A stretch of DNA of 64,000 nt, taken from NCBI RefSeq assembly GCF_001949145.1, contig NW_019091378.1:146393-210392 (forward strand), written 5' to 3'. The stretch's first letter is position 1, and each line of letters begins with the position of its first letter. The notes beneath the pieces are model-generated. The model saw nothing but the letters and a program-made list of their open reading frames with translations. It did not search any database and was not told the DNA's origin. This document shows, piece by piece, positions 46,247 to 57,400 of the stretch. The translations under genes were made by a program, and so were the position numbers. The DNA comes from Acanthaster planci. Taxonomy: Eukaryota > Echinodermata > Asteroidea > Valvatida > Acanthasteridae.

Positions 46247-47137
46247 CGTATGCGCGTTGCAAGCGGTTATTACGTGCACAGTCCCATGTAATCGCCGCAT
46301 CGTACAGGAGGTTACTGCATCAGAGCACATAGCATAATTATGCACTTTAATTTTCTTTCAGACACAACCTTGGCAGCTGTAACTTTGCGCATCGCACTTT
46401 TTCCACCTTGAGCATTTAACAAGAATTATCCAGGGAATATTGTAGCTTTGGCACGCCTGCAGGGCAGTGTACTAATTTATTACGCAAAAAAGAACCGATT
46501 ACAACTACAATTAGCAGAATAATCCTTAATTAAAAATACTCCAGGCGGCTCCGCTATACTTCTTTATCTATTTTTTGCTTGCAATAAAACACTACAGTTT
46601 CTCTAAAAACTGAACGTACAAAACAATTTTCCACTCATGCAGATCCAGACAGGCCGTACCCCGCGCACACCCGCAGGCACCAGTCCAATGGTGATTGCCA
46701 ACTTGTGCATTTTACCCATTCCTCTTTACAACGACAGCACAAGTGCAAGTACATGTACCTTGGAGAAATGCATACTACACAGTAGGCTGCATTCGCACGA
46801 TTACTCTTGCTACGGTATCCGAGTGTGGGTGCACGCGCATTACTCTCGGGTCAGGCGGATACTCCTATTCTGTGTGTTGAGAGGGAGTATACTCTTGCTG
46901 ACCCTCACCCCGCCCGCCTGCCATTCGTGTGCTCGGGAGGCTACTCATTTAACACGAGTACAGTAGCTCGCTCGAACGCAGCATTCACGCGTATACAGGT
47001 ACACAGCCTCATGTATGTAAGGAAACTGAGCGGGATGTGCAGCAATCGCGATTCGCCACGACTCGGACGGGCACCTGTAAAAATGCACACAGGACTCGGC
47101 AACCTGACTGAGCCGTAGGATGGGCAGATTCAGAAAA

Positions 47138-47244
47138 ACAAACTGATACTAATCCTGAGTAGGCTAGCAGTTATTTTGTAAGCATTACACCGTGTAATGC
47201 TTACAAAATAACTGCTAGCCTACTCAGGATTAGTATCAGTTTGT
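47138..47244. repeat. 107-bp palindrome, 53-bp perfect arms
   Basis: The arms 47138-47190 and 47192-47244 are exact reverse complements around a single central C at 47191. The outer ends read ACAAACTGATAC / GTATCAGTTTGT. It lies 160 bp inside the right end of the hAT-like element. Confidence 0.95.
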
Positions 47245-47981
47245 ACAACTTCAGGGAAATGCTGGTGGCCGACTGGTCGATGTACGTCAATAATTCATGA
47301 CGTCAATTTCAGTTTCACTTGCCGATTGACCCTTTATTTGCTAACTGAAAAGAATTATTGGGGGGTACAACACCCCCCCCACACCCCCCCGCTCGCTACG
47401 CCGCTGGTTGCAATATCCAGTCCGTAACTGTAAGATTGCATGATCACGTGACCACTCACCCAGGTTGTGGTTTGTGTTGGGCAGCACATCAGTGCTCATG
47501 CACGTGGTGCAAAATGACAGGAAACAAAGATTTGCTACACAATTTGGCTTGTTTATTGTCATTTTATACATTGACAATGAAACACCTATAGGGAAGACCT
47601 GTTAAAAAATTATGGAAATTATATTTTTAACTGAAAAGCACAAGGACAAGATGTCCGTGCTTGCAGTTTTGCAAGCTATTACCAGTCATAGGCACAATTT
47701 ACCGCTACTTTAATAAATTCAAAGCAAATGTAACAAATACATAAACTGAAACTGGTAGTTCAATTTTTTCAGTATCATTTACAGGAGCAAGTTCTTCAAT
47801 ATTTTGATATGATTAAAAATTGAGTATTGACAATACCAATTGTAAAGTAATATCAAGAAATCAGTAATATTGATATATCAGCAGAATTTTGACTTTCTTG
47901 ACAGGGTATACACCATATTTCCTGTACTGTATGTATTTTTAAATCAATAGGTTTAACTTTATTTCTCACTTTTCTTCTCAG

Positions 47982-48075
47982 ATGTACATTCTTCTTGAAG
48001 AAACTGTCGTGTATGCAGCCATCACCTCAGTGATACACAGTTTGATTTCCAGTTGAATGGCCTTCAGTTGAAAGG
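47982..48075 (+). ncRNA. exon-like cassette, copy A
   Basis: A pyrimidine-rich acceptor (TCACTTTTCTTCTCAG) precedes and GTGAGT follows the 94-nt block. All three frames contain stops (best frame MYILLEETVVYAAITSVIHS then stop), so it is either non-coding or a terminal or leader exon. No partner exons were identified. Confidence 0.35.
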
Positions 48076-48985
48076 GTGAGTTGAACTCTCTTTGTTATTT
48101 GCTCCATCAAAACCAGACAAATTATACTCCAGAAATTCTTGAATTTTGTAAAATTACCATTGTTGTAAGGAAGAGTGCCCATTTTACAGATTTTTCATGC
48201 TTGGAACACATTATTGCAGATACTGAATTTACATCTACATGACTTTGAAAAGTTATGCACCATATCTCTAATTAGTCACAGTCCATGAATAATGCACAGT
48301 ACAAAGGATGTGCATACATGTACGAATTCACGTGCTGATGAAACACCCAAAATATGGGAATCAATCGGCATTATCTGATTTGAAGACAGATGTGTTCAGT
48401 CTTGCACACTGCTGTTTAAGAAATGCAGTCTGGTTGATTCGTCACCACTAGTTCCAGTGTACTGAATGTGTTGTGAGAATGTGCAATCATCCAATTAAAA
48501 GAATATTTCTAGCCTGGCCTGCATGGTTTTGATGGAGCTACATGTAATTTCCTGTGAAATAAAAAAGTCATTGACAATGAAAACCTTTAGGCAAGACCTG
48601 TACAAAAATTATGGAAATTGTATTTTTAACTGAAAAGCACAAGATGTCAGTACTTGCATTTTTGCAAACTTTTTATTACCAGTCACAGGCACAATTTACC
48701 ACTACACTTTCATAAATTCAAAGTAAATGTAACAAACTGCATAAACTGAAACTGGTAGTTCGATATTTTCAGCATCAATTACAGGAACAAGTTCTTCAAT
48801 ATTTTGATATCATTAAAAATTGAGTATTTACAATACCAATTGTAAAGTAATGTCAAGTAATCGGTAATATTGATACATGCATCAACAGAATTTTGACTTA
48901 CTTGACAGGGTATACACCAGATTTCCTGTACTGTATGTATTTTTAAATCGACAGGTTTAACTTTATTTCTCACTTTTCTTCTCAG

Positions 48986-49080
48986 ATGTACATTCTTCTT
49001 GAAGAAACTGTCGTGTGTGCAGCCATCACCTCAGTGATACACAGTTTGATTTCCAGTTGAATGGCCTGATCAAGTAAAGG
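48986..49080 (+). ncRNA. exon-like cassette, copy B
   Basis: The duplicate of copy A. The acceptor tract and GTGAGT donor are intact and nearly identical, while the 3' end of the block differs (CCTGATCAAGTAAAGG). Both splice sites survive in both copies. Confidence 0.35.
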
Positions 49081-49561
49081 GTGAGTTTAACTTTCTTTGT
49101 TATTTGCTCCATCAAAACCAGACAAAGCTCGTGCCAGAAATTCTTGAATTTTGTGAAAATTACCATTGTTGTAAGGAAGAGTGCCCATTTTATAGATGTT
49201 TTATGCTTTGAACACATTATTGCAGATACTGAATTTACATCTACATGACTTTGAAAAGTTATGCACCATATCTCTAAGTTACAGTACATGAATAATGCAC
49301 AGTACAAAGGATGTGCATGTACGAATTCACATGCTGATGAAACACCCAAAATATGGGGATCAATCGGCATTATCTGATCTGAAGACAGATGTGTTCAGTC
49401 TTGCACACTGCTGTTTAAGAAATGCAGTCTGGTTTGTTTGTCACAACTAGTACCAGCATACTGAATTTGTTGTGAGAATGTGCAATCGTCAAGTCAAAAG
49501 AATATTTCTAGTCTGGCAAGCATGGTTTTGATGGAGCTAATTCCTGTGAATAAAAAAATCA

Positions 49562-52500
49562 TGGTCTCTGTTTACCAAACCAAAAATGGGTCTTCTACTA
49601 ACAATCCTGAACTTTTGTGCTCTATTTTTGAAGTAGAAAATTAGAGCTTTTTTAGTCTTTCATCCAAGTTTTCATTACTATGATAGTTGTATTAGAGCTT
49701 AAACAACCCCTAAAACTGTAAAAGTTTTGAGACAGTTTAAAATGCATAAATTATGTTTTGAGAATATGCATATGTGTAAGAATTATTTCTAGAAAGAATG
49801 CAAAATTTAGTGAATGCTAAAAGGTTCTAAAATGTTTTCACGAGAGAATTACTCCTTGTTTTTCATACAAAAAATTTGGGGAACAACTGACCGTTGACAT
49901 GGTTACATATGTTTGTTTCTTTCCATTTTTTTTCTGTGTGATAACTACACCGGATAGTATACTTAAACATGGCTATTATATTGAAAGTGCTGCACCAGAT
50001 CACTGTAGGTGTGGAACTTCAGATAAAAGCTCTGTTGCCATCTCAATGGATGGAGAACAAAACTGTACAGTACTACATTGAGTCAAAATTCATATTTTGT
50101 GGCAGTTTGTACATTTTGTCAATCCTTTCTCTGGTTTTATACAAATGCTCAAATCTGACTGTGATCCAGTTGAGGTAAACTATTTGTTGCTGTGGATTCT
50201 GTTAGCCTCAGTCTTTATGCAGTTCATGATTCTAGTCTAATGTTTCTGCCCAAAGCTGAAGTATTGAGCATCAGAATTGGGCTGTTTTAACCACTGCATG
50301 TTGTACATGTGGAACATGTAAATACGATCTTGTCTGCATGTGCACAGCTGACATGTTCAACTGCCAAGCGTACCTCGACTCGCCTCTTGATGATGTTTGA
50401 ACACACTTGTCCCTGATTTGTTTCATACATGTACGCAAAGTCCATGGAAAGGCACTGTGTTTTGAATTTAGCTGCTTTGCATGGCTTCGGTCTTCTCGCA
50501 TATACATGCACTGTTTGTAGATGCACCCTGGGATACATGTCACAAAGATGAAAGACTGCGGGAAAATCACACAAATACTATTCAAATTACTCTAACCAGT
50601 ATTTCTCTGCATATGGCTAAGGCATTGAAAGTTGGCTGCTCTCCTTGCTCTTTTTAGAAGTTTAAATATGGATTAAAAACAATGTTCATCTCCATGATCA
50701 GAAATTTCCCCAAAAGCTTCAAATAATTTAAGAAACTACCTGAAAGAGCATCCGTTTTTTTCAATAAGTGCCCCACATTTTTAAAATAGAACATCCCACG
50801 TGTCTGGGGGTACTAGACTATGATGTCCATTCTAGCTTGGTAAGACAAAATATTTGTAATTTTCTTTTTTCATAAAATGTGGGATACATCACAATTGTCT
50901 TTAGAAACAGAAAAGAAATGTCCCTTTTCTTCGGAGTGCACTGGAGGTAAGGACTAACTGGAGAGAAAGTCCATTTTTGATACACACAAAACTTTGATCT
51001 TTCTTTGGTCAAAGTTTTTTTCAAGTAACCTGATTTTTACAGAGTTTGGGCCACATGACCTGTATGTAGGCCTTTGTTAATTAAAGTGCATGCAATGAAA
51101 CAGTGGTAGTGTGGGCTGCAGTCAGCATGTGGTATGCAACCACAACATTAATCGCTCAAGCAATGCAGTTGTCTCACGCTAATCTTATTTGCCCGAAACC
51201 TGTAGCAAAGAAAAGAAGTCAAAAAGGGTTCAGTTCAAGAAAGTTCTTGTGTATTACTACAACTATGGGGGGTACTTGGGGTCCAATCATTCCACCTTTC
51301 AAGGCACTAGTTACCATTACTTTAGTGAATGGATATCCGCTTTTGAAATAAAAAATTCAAATCCACAATTTTAACCACTTGACGCCAAATGACGTGTAAA
51401 CACATAATTTCCCATATTTTTTCCACGGAGGATGTTTGCAGTCATTTAAGAATTCTTTTTTCATTTCCGTGGTTGACATATTAACGCGTTGAAGTGCAGT
51501 TGCAAGGTTGAAAAATTTGCGGGTAAAATAACTTGTCCCAGCACCATTTAAGCAAATCCGACGTTAATTGGTTAAGTGCAAAGGTTTCACACCGGATGTA
51601 AAACTTCAGTTCTTTTCCACAAGAAGTACATGAAATTGCTTCCTCTTCTTTGATCATGAATTCTACCTTGTTGCCATGTATTCCAAATTGAGAATTTTAG
51701 CCAAGTTGTGAAGGCAATAATGTCAGCGCTCAGATTTGTGCTTTTGATGGTGCATACTGTCTATTCAGTCCAACTGTTGAATTAAAATTAATCAACCCCT
51801 GGTTGATAACTTTTCGAAACAGTGGATTCCATTATTATTTTGGGCTTTTAATTCCTTTTTCAGCAAATACTTGTTTCTGAGTTACTCAGGGTAACATTTT
51901 GTAAGTCCCAAAATGCAACAGAGAATTGACCAGGTAAGTACAGTCCCCTTTGAGGACAAGCTTAAACATAGGTCCACATAATTTTGGAATCCACTGTAGA
52001 AACCTGTATGTAGTAGAAAAATCCTTGCGGATTTATATTAACAAAAGTAATGACACGTGTTTACTTACAGTAAAATTATCACGAAAAAACACTTCCCACC
52101 TAAATTTTTAAATAGATACTCAGTTTTCAAAAAAATACTTAGGTTTACTGAGTATGTTTTGACATTCTCAATATCTGTATAGAACAATTTGAAATCCACA
52201 CTGAAGAACTCTGCTGTTGTATTGATGAGTGATATGGATTGCGGTAGTATAAAAACATTGACAAATATTATCTTGGATTTCTATAGTTAGCTAATGATTA
52301 TGATCCTATTTCTTTGCTTCACCTAACAGTTCTGAATCCTCCAATTTCCATGTAATTAGTCATATATTGTGATTGTGCTAAAAAAGGATTAACCTAATCC
52401 TGCTTAAATAACATGGAGTGTAAATTGCACATAAATCTTGTCGGATTTGGCAATGCCAAGGGTTAAATTAACTTATTTCAGGAAATAATTGGCACAAAAA

Positions 52501-54129
52501 ATCCAAAGGTTAAAATTTTTTCCATGTTAAAATGTCAGTTGAAATGTCATTACTTTTACAGTGATTTAAAATTGGACACAACTGTGCAAAAATTGAAGTT
52601 TTGCTGATGGTTTAATTTTAATATTTTCTGTAACAGTCTGGCTTTTCAACTGCATAAGTGCATCAAGAATTGATGATTTTCACAGGAATACTCAGTGGAT
52701 AATTGTACCCAAAATCTTTTGTTAAGATCTGTAACTGAATATGCAATGTGTGAAATTTTGAACAGACAAGAAATACAGTTCTCACACATGTTGGAGCATG
52801 ACAAACTAGGACACAACTTGTAAATTCCCCCCAAAATTCGGCACTTTTCAAGGACTGTTTATCTTTTTGATAGCAACCTCTATACATTTAAATGTATGCT
52901 ACATTCCTTACCAATCAGTACAAATTAGTGTAAACCTTCTAATGTGTGAGAAAGAGAAACATTGGAGGATTTAGAACTGTAAGTGTTCAGTGTATGCACC
53001 AAATGTCTTATTCAGGGGAATTTTGTATGTGTATTTTCAGCAACAGTCAACTGTTGAAGAATAACAACTTTTGAGGAATTCAAGTTAAAAGTGCACCGAG
53101 CAGGAAATAAAGTTCAATTCATGGTATTAAGTAACAAAATATTTGGGGGAAGGGATGGGGTGTAAAAATGCACTTCGAAATTTTACTTTTATTTACTCTA
53201 CATGGCTTTTACTGAATTTCTTTATGCAAACTGCATATAAAAAAAAGTAATCAAAGATATTGAAAACATGATGCCAATAGCTGGATGAAAGCTGCCTCGT
53301 GTTCTGAGGAGTTTATATTGTGAAGATTCTCAAAATTTTTAAGAATGTCAATACTATTAAAATAGAATCTATTATAAGAGTGGCTTTCCCATATTTCCAA
53401 GGTGGAAATTAACTTTCAATAATCATGCATTACATTGCAATTCATCAATCACTTTAAGTTAATATAAATGTTATGCTATGCGTAACATGTTTATGCTTAA
53501 TTATACATCTTGAAAATGTTTATGCTTTACGTAGATTAAATTCACTGCATAGATTTCCTCATTCTTTAAGAATCCTTATGTTTTGTCATGACATCCTAAA
53601 CTTTAACCATTCTGAATCCAACAAATATGCATGATTTCAATGGTCCCTAGGGGTTAGGGTTAAGAATCCAGATTTTCAGGAGTCTAATTCCCCGCAGAGT
53701 ATGTCAATTATTATGGAATTCAGACCTAAGACTTTGAAACCAGTTGCGTTGACATCAACTGCAAACTATTGGATGAAGTCCTCTTGATTTGTCAGAAAAA
53801 GTTGCCTGTCCAGCTGTAAACTGTTGACTCTTGTTAGTGGTAACATACCAGAAATGTCAATTAAGTGAATGAAACCAAATTAAGGATGTCATTGAACTTG
53901 GCGGTGTTTACATTGATCGATGGAGGCGTGAAGGCAGGATGGTCAGAGCTTGCAGGTCCTTTGCTCATCCTATTGCCTGTTCACAAGAGGCACTCAAGAT
54001 GTATTGGGACAGCATCTGAGGAAACTGAGTTCTAACAACCATCATTGGAAAAGGAGTCCTCAGAACTTTAACATCTTTAGTCTTCCCTGTTGATGAAAAA
54101 TGCTAAATGTACATGTGGTGATGTCAATT
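49562..54129. other. no gene seen
   Basis: AT-rich sequence with only short chance frames (for example 50271-50585 on - and 51103-51374 on +). None has domain, signal or splice support. Confidence 0.4.
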
Positions 54130-54229
54130 ATCTCCAAATAATCTCCAGTCTCCAAACTGGAGCCTTGTGACAGTTGTCACGGTGGTACATGTATGCCTAC
54201 TCTCTGATTGGAAACATCTATCAATTCAC

Positions 54230-54960
54230 ATGGAAATCCCATCAGCTTCAGCAAATGCGGACTGGTGATAGTTCATCAAATTGACATCACTCAACAAAGT
54301 GGAGAACGGAGACTCTTGAAGTTCATCAAGACATAATGGCATCTCCTTTCCAGTAGAAAACTGGAACGTAAAAGGCCATTACTGTGAAACCTCCCATCCA
54401 GTAGCCAATGGAAACCTGTGATAATTCATCACAGAAATGTCTCCACCTAGTAAATGGAGACGTAGACAATTCATCACATTGGTGTCTGTGAAATCAGTAG
54501 CAAATGGAGAACTCATAATGACACCAGTCCACCTGCCAGCAAACGAGGAAGTGCATTCTGTCACAGTGATATCTCTCCACCTACAGCAAACAGCAATGTC
54601 TGAGAGGGTATCATATTGACATTGGTCCTCCTGCAGCAAATGGACACCTGTGGACAGTTCATCACAGTGACAATTCTCCATCCAGTAGCAAGTGGACACA
54701 TGCATTTTCAAAGTGAAATCTCTCCGACCACAGGCAATTAATGGAATGCCAACGGATAATCACAATGATGTCTGTCCACCAAGACCTGTAATAGATCACC
54801 ACAGTAACATCTCTCCACGTGGCAGCAAAGGCAGTTACCATGCAATTTTGATGATGACTCTCCAACCATTAGGAAATGAAGACCTATGAAGTTTTGTTTC
54901 CTGAACTGCATGATTGGAGACATTGGATAAGTTCATAATTAAGTGGAGATCAAAGAGGCA
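54230..54960. repeat. degenerate ~46-bp minisatellite
   Basis: A unit resembling CATCACAGTGACATCTCTCC followed by ACCTAGCAAATGGAGAC recurs roughly every 42-50 bp, for example near 54,425, 54,473, 54,515, 54,560, 54,610 and 54,657, with decayed copies on both sides. Open frames here are by-products of the repeat. Confidence 0.65.
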
Positions 54961-55389
54961 GCTCACCTTAAAAATGACCGTCCCTCCAAATACTTGATAC
55001 ATAAAACTCAAGATAAGTAAAAATCCATCACAATAAAAATCATCCTCTCCTGGATATGTTGCTGTTTTGGTTGCAGTCCATAAGAATAATTCTCTGCCTT
55101 AGAATATGACTCCTGAAAATATGGTTTCTCTTAAGGCCACTTTAAACTCCAGTAAAAATGTAGTTAATTTGAATTACTTTGAAAGTCCAAGGGTGAAGAA
55201 ACTGATTTTTTTTACCCGTTGTACGGGGTCAATTGGGTTGGGTGCCATAGCACAGCGAGGCTAAAACAGATTATGTGGTTTCTTAGAGATTGACATTGTA
55301 TCTTTACATGGGGGAATTGGGGTAGGGTTATACTTTATTTTTCGTTTGGTCTGGGATGGGGTGGTACATTTAGATTTGTTGAGGCAATA

Positions 55390-55680
55390 TGTGCTGGATC
55401 CTTGGAATGACCCAACATCAGGGTGTCACTTGGCTGTTACACAGGTGGCTGGTGTTGACAGCATGTCTCTACCTTTGTAGTAAATGGAAGCTTTAACAAG
55501 ATGAAGTGTGAGGGTGAAATGTTTCTACCCATGGGGAAAAATAATCCACAGCAGTGTGGGAGGGGGGGGTAGGGTAGATTGAGGATTTAATTCTGTGAAA
55601 TGCATTTGATCCTTGGAATGGCCCAACATCAGGGTGTCAGTTGGGTACAATATACCCGGCTGGCGGTGACAGTGCATCTT
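55390..55680 (+). repeat. pair of ~80-bp direct repeats
   Basis: A block with CCTTGGAATG-CCCAACATCAGGGTGTCA begins near 55,400 and again near 55,611, each followed by a related tail ending at a similar TACC/TTACC stretch. An old local duplication. Confidence 0.6.
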
Positions 55681-57059
55681 CATTTACCAGATGTGGACTC
55701 TGAATGTTGGTATTAGAGGGGATCATTTAAAAATGTCTAAGTGCAGTCTTAATACTTTACATTTATTTTCTTTCAATATAGAAGTACTACTGCAGATAAT
55801 GGATGATCCTGTGTATTGGATGAGCTATTTATGCTGTAAAAATCATATTGAACTGGACATGTACCATTTCTGAGAGACTGCTAAAAAAGAATTTGGCATG
55901 ATTTTTAACAGTTCTTTTTAAAGGCTAAAAACAGTAACTCTTGAATTCCTACCCAGTTCAGTGTGAATTTTTTAATGTGGGACTTTTTTATGATTTGTTG
56001 GAGCATGAATTGGAACTGAATGGTGATCTCATTTTCCTTGATATGTGCTCTTTTCATAATTATACTTTGTCATCAATTTAACTTGCAAAGAGGAACCTTC
56101 TTTCAAAATGCAATGTCAAATGATTGCTTCCTTGAGAGGAGATTTCAGCAGCACATGGAGTTGCCTATATTTGGCATCATAAAACACCATTGTTAAATTG
56201 ATCATGTTCATTTTTTGCTTTTAAAACCAACCACAAGTGATCACAATTCATGTCTAATGATGGCTCCTTTTACAGTAATGAAGACAGTTGGACTGAATAA
56301 TACGAAGAAGATCAAGACGGTTCTTTAATCTTTCACAACTGATTTATTTCCCAAACTACGTGAACAGTAGTGTCTCTACTAACACGTTCCCTTTTGGCAG
56401 TATAAAGCAGAACTTATGGTCAGTAGTGCATGACTGTGAAGTTTGATTTGGCAACAGTGTTCTTACTTCAGTGACTGGCATTAAAAAAGGTTTCAGTGGC
56501 AAACACGTAGCCCTGGTTTTGCTTGACTATTCCACAATTTATTTTAACTCGCAAAATTAAGCTGTGCAGTTACACAAAAGATAATAGTCAGTTTTGGAAC
56601 ATCCTTCTAAAAAGTTATTCAACATTGCTGTTGGTAAATTTTCACCATCCTGGCTTTACATTTCCATTTGCTGCAGCCGAACTGCCGAACCGAACCAAAA
56701 ATCATACGAATTTGCTCGAAATCTAATTTGATCTTTTATCCCGTAAAGGAAGAAACTCCCATTTGAATATGCTGGGTTTTTTTCTGTTTTCACAAATCCT
56801 ATGATCGTTTTTAGTCAGGTGTGGTACAGACACGACTGCTTTTGGTTGGCAAAAACACGGTCGGAAACTGTCACACCTCCATCGGTAACTCTCTATGGAA
56901 TTTGAACTCCTAAACAAACATTTGGGGAAACAATTTAGAAAAAAAATATGTTCACAACGAAGTTGCTAGTGGATGGGGATGGAAACATTCATTCATTGCT
57001 TGTATTAACATATTTGACACAAGGAAATACTGTATAAGGCACGTTCGTTCGTAGCATGC

Positions 57060-57400
57060 TCTACGATGTCTGAATGTGCATTACGTGTACGTGTCCAAAC
57101 CCGAACCGAAGTTTGGCAACAAATTTCCAAACCGTGTCCGAACCGAACCCGAACCAAACCTTTGTGCCTACTTCCAGCACTAGATATTGTGCTTAAATTC
57201 TCAAGCCCATTGCACTCTACCCCACTCTACCCATCCTGGTATGTTGTTGTACAGTATACATATGCTCACACCAAAGATGCAAAAATTTAGTTGTGAATTT
57301 CACTGTCTCAATTTCGCAATACTGTCCAGTCGCGATTTCGCTCTTAAATTTGTCAGCCCATTGCGTTCCACCATGTTGCACCCACCCTAGCTGTGCCACT
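57060..57400 (+). repeat. CGAACC-rich stretch and local duplication
   Basis: Short CCGAACC units cluster at 57,095-57,150. A block around GTGCTTAAATTCTCAAGCCC (57,189) is repeated near 57,339 as GCTCTTAAATTTGTCAGCCC. Non-coding. Confidence 0.5.

Larger units (their letters stand above)
44663..47406. mobile_element. 2.7-kb hAT-like element with perfect 8-bp TSD
   Basis: The left end CAGCGACGTATTG and inverted right end CAGCGGCGTAGCGAGC are related, each leading into a G-rich run. They are flanked by the identical 8-mer GTTGCAAT (44655-44662 and 47407-47414). The 8-bp duplication plus CAG...CTG ends indicate the hAT superfamily. I see no hAT transposase; the interior is non-coding and holds a 107-bp palindrome and a smaller hairpin. 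Confidence 0.8.
47571..49561 (+). repeat. 1-kb tandem duplication
   Basis: Copy A (47571-48570) and copy B (48571-49561) align end to end, both starting TTGACAATGA exactly 1,000 bp apart, with scattered substitutions and small indels. Each copy carries one exon-like cassette. Confidence 0.92.

Noticed and set aside
47138-47244. CRISPR or Rho-independent terminator-type structure
   Set aside because: A single palindrome without repeat-spacer structure in a eukaryotic genome; neither interpretation applies.
50271-50585. Two overlapping minus-strand frames of about 100 codons
   Set aside because: Both are open at once, neither resembles a protein family, and there is no splice context.
51103-51374. 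Frame containing a Tyr-rich stretch (VLVYYYNYGGYLG)
   Set aside because: Briefly suggested a carbohydrate-binding module, but the spacing of conserved residues does not fit and there are no splice sites around it.
54379-54711. 110-codon minus-strand frame with repeated motifs
   Set aside because: The apparent protein repeats come from the 46-bp minisatellite, which happens to lack stops in that frame.
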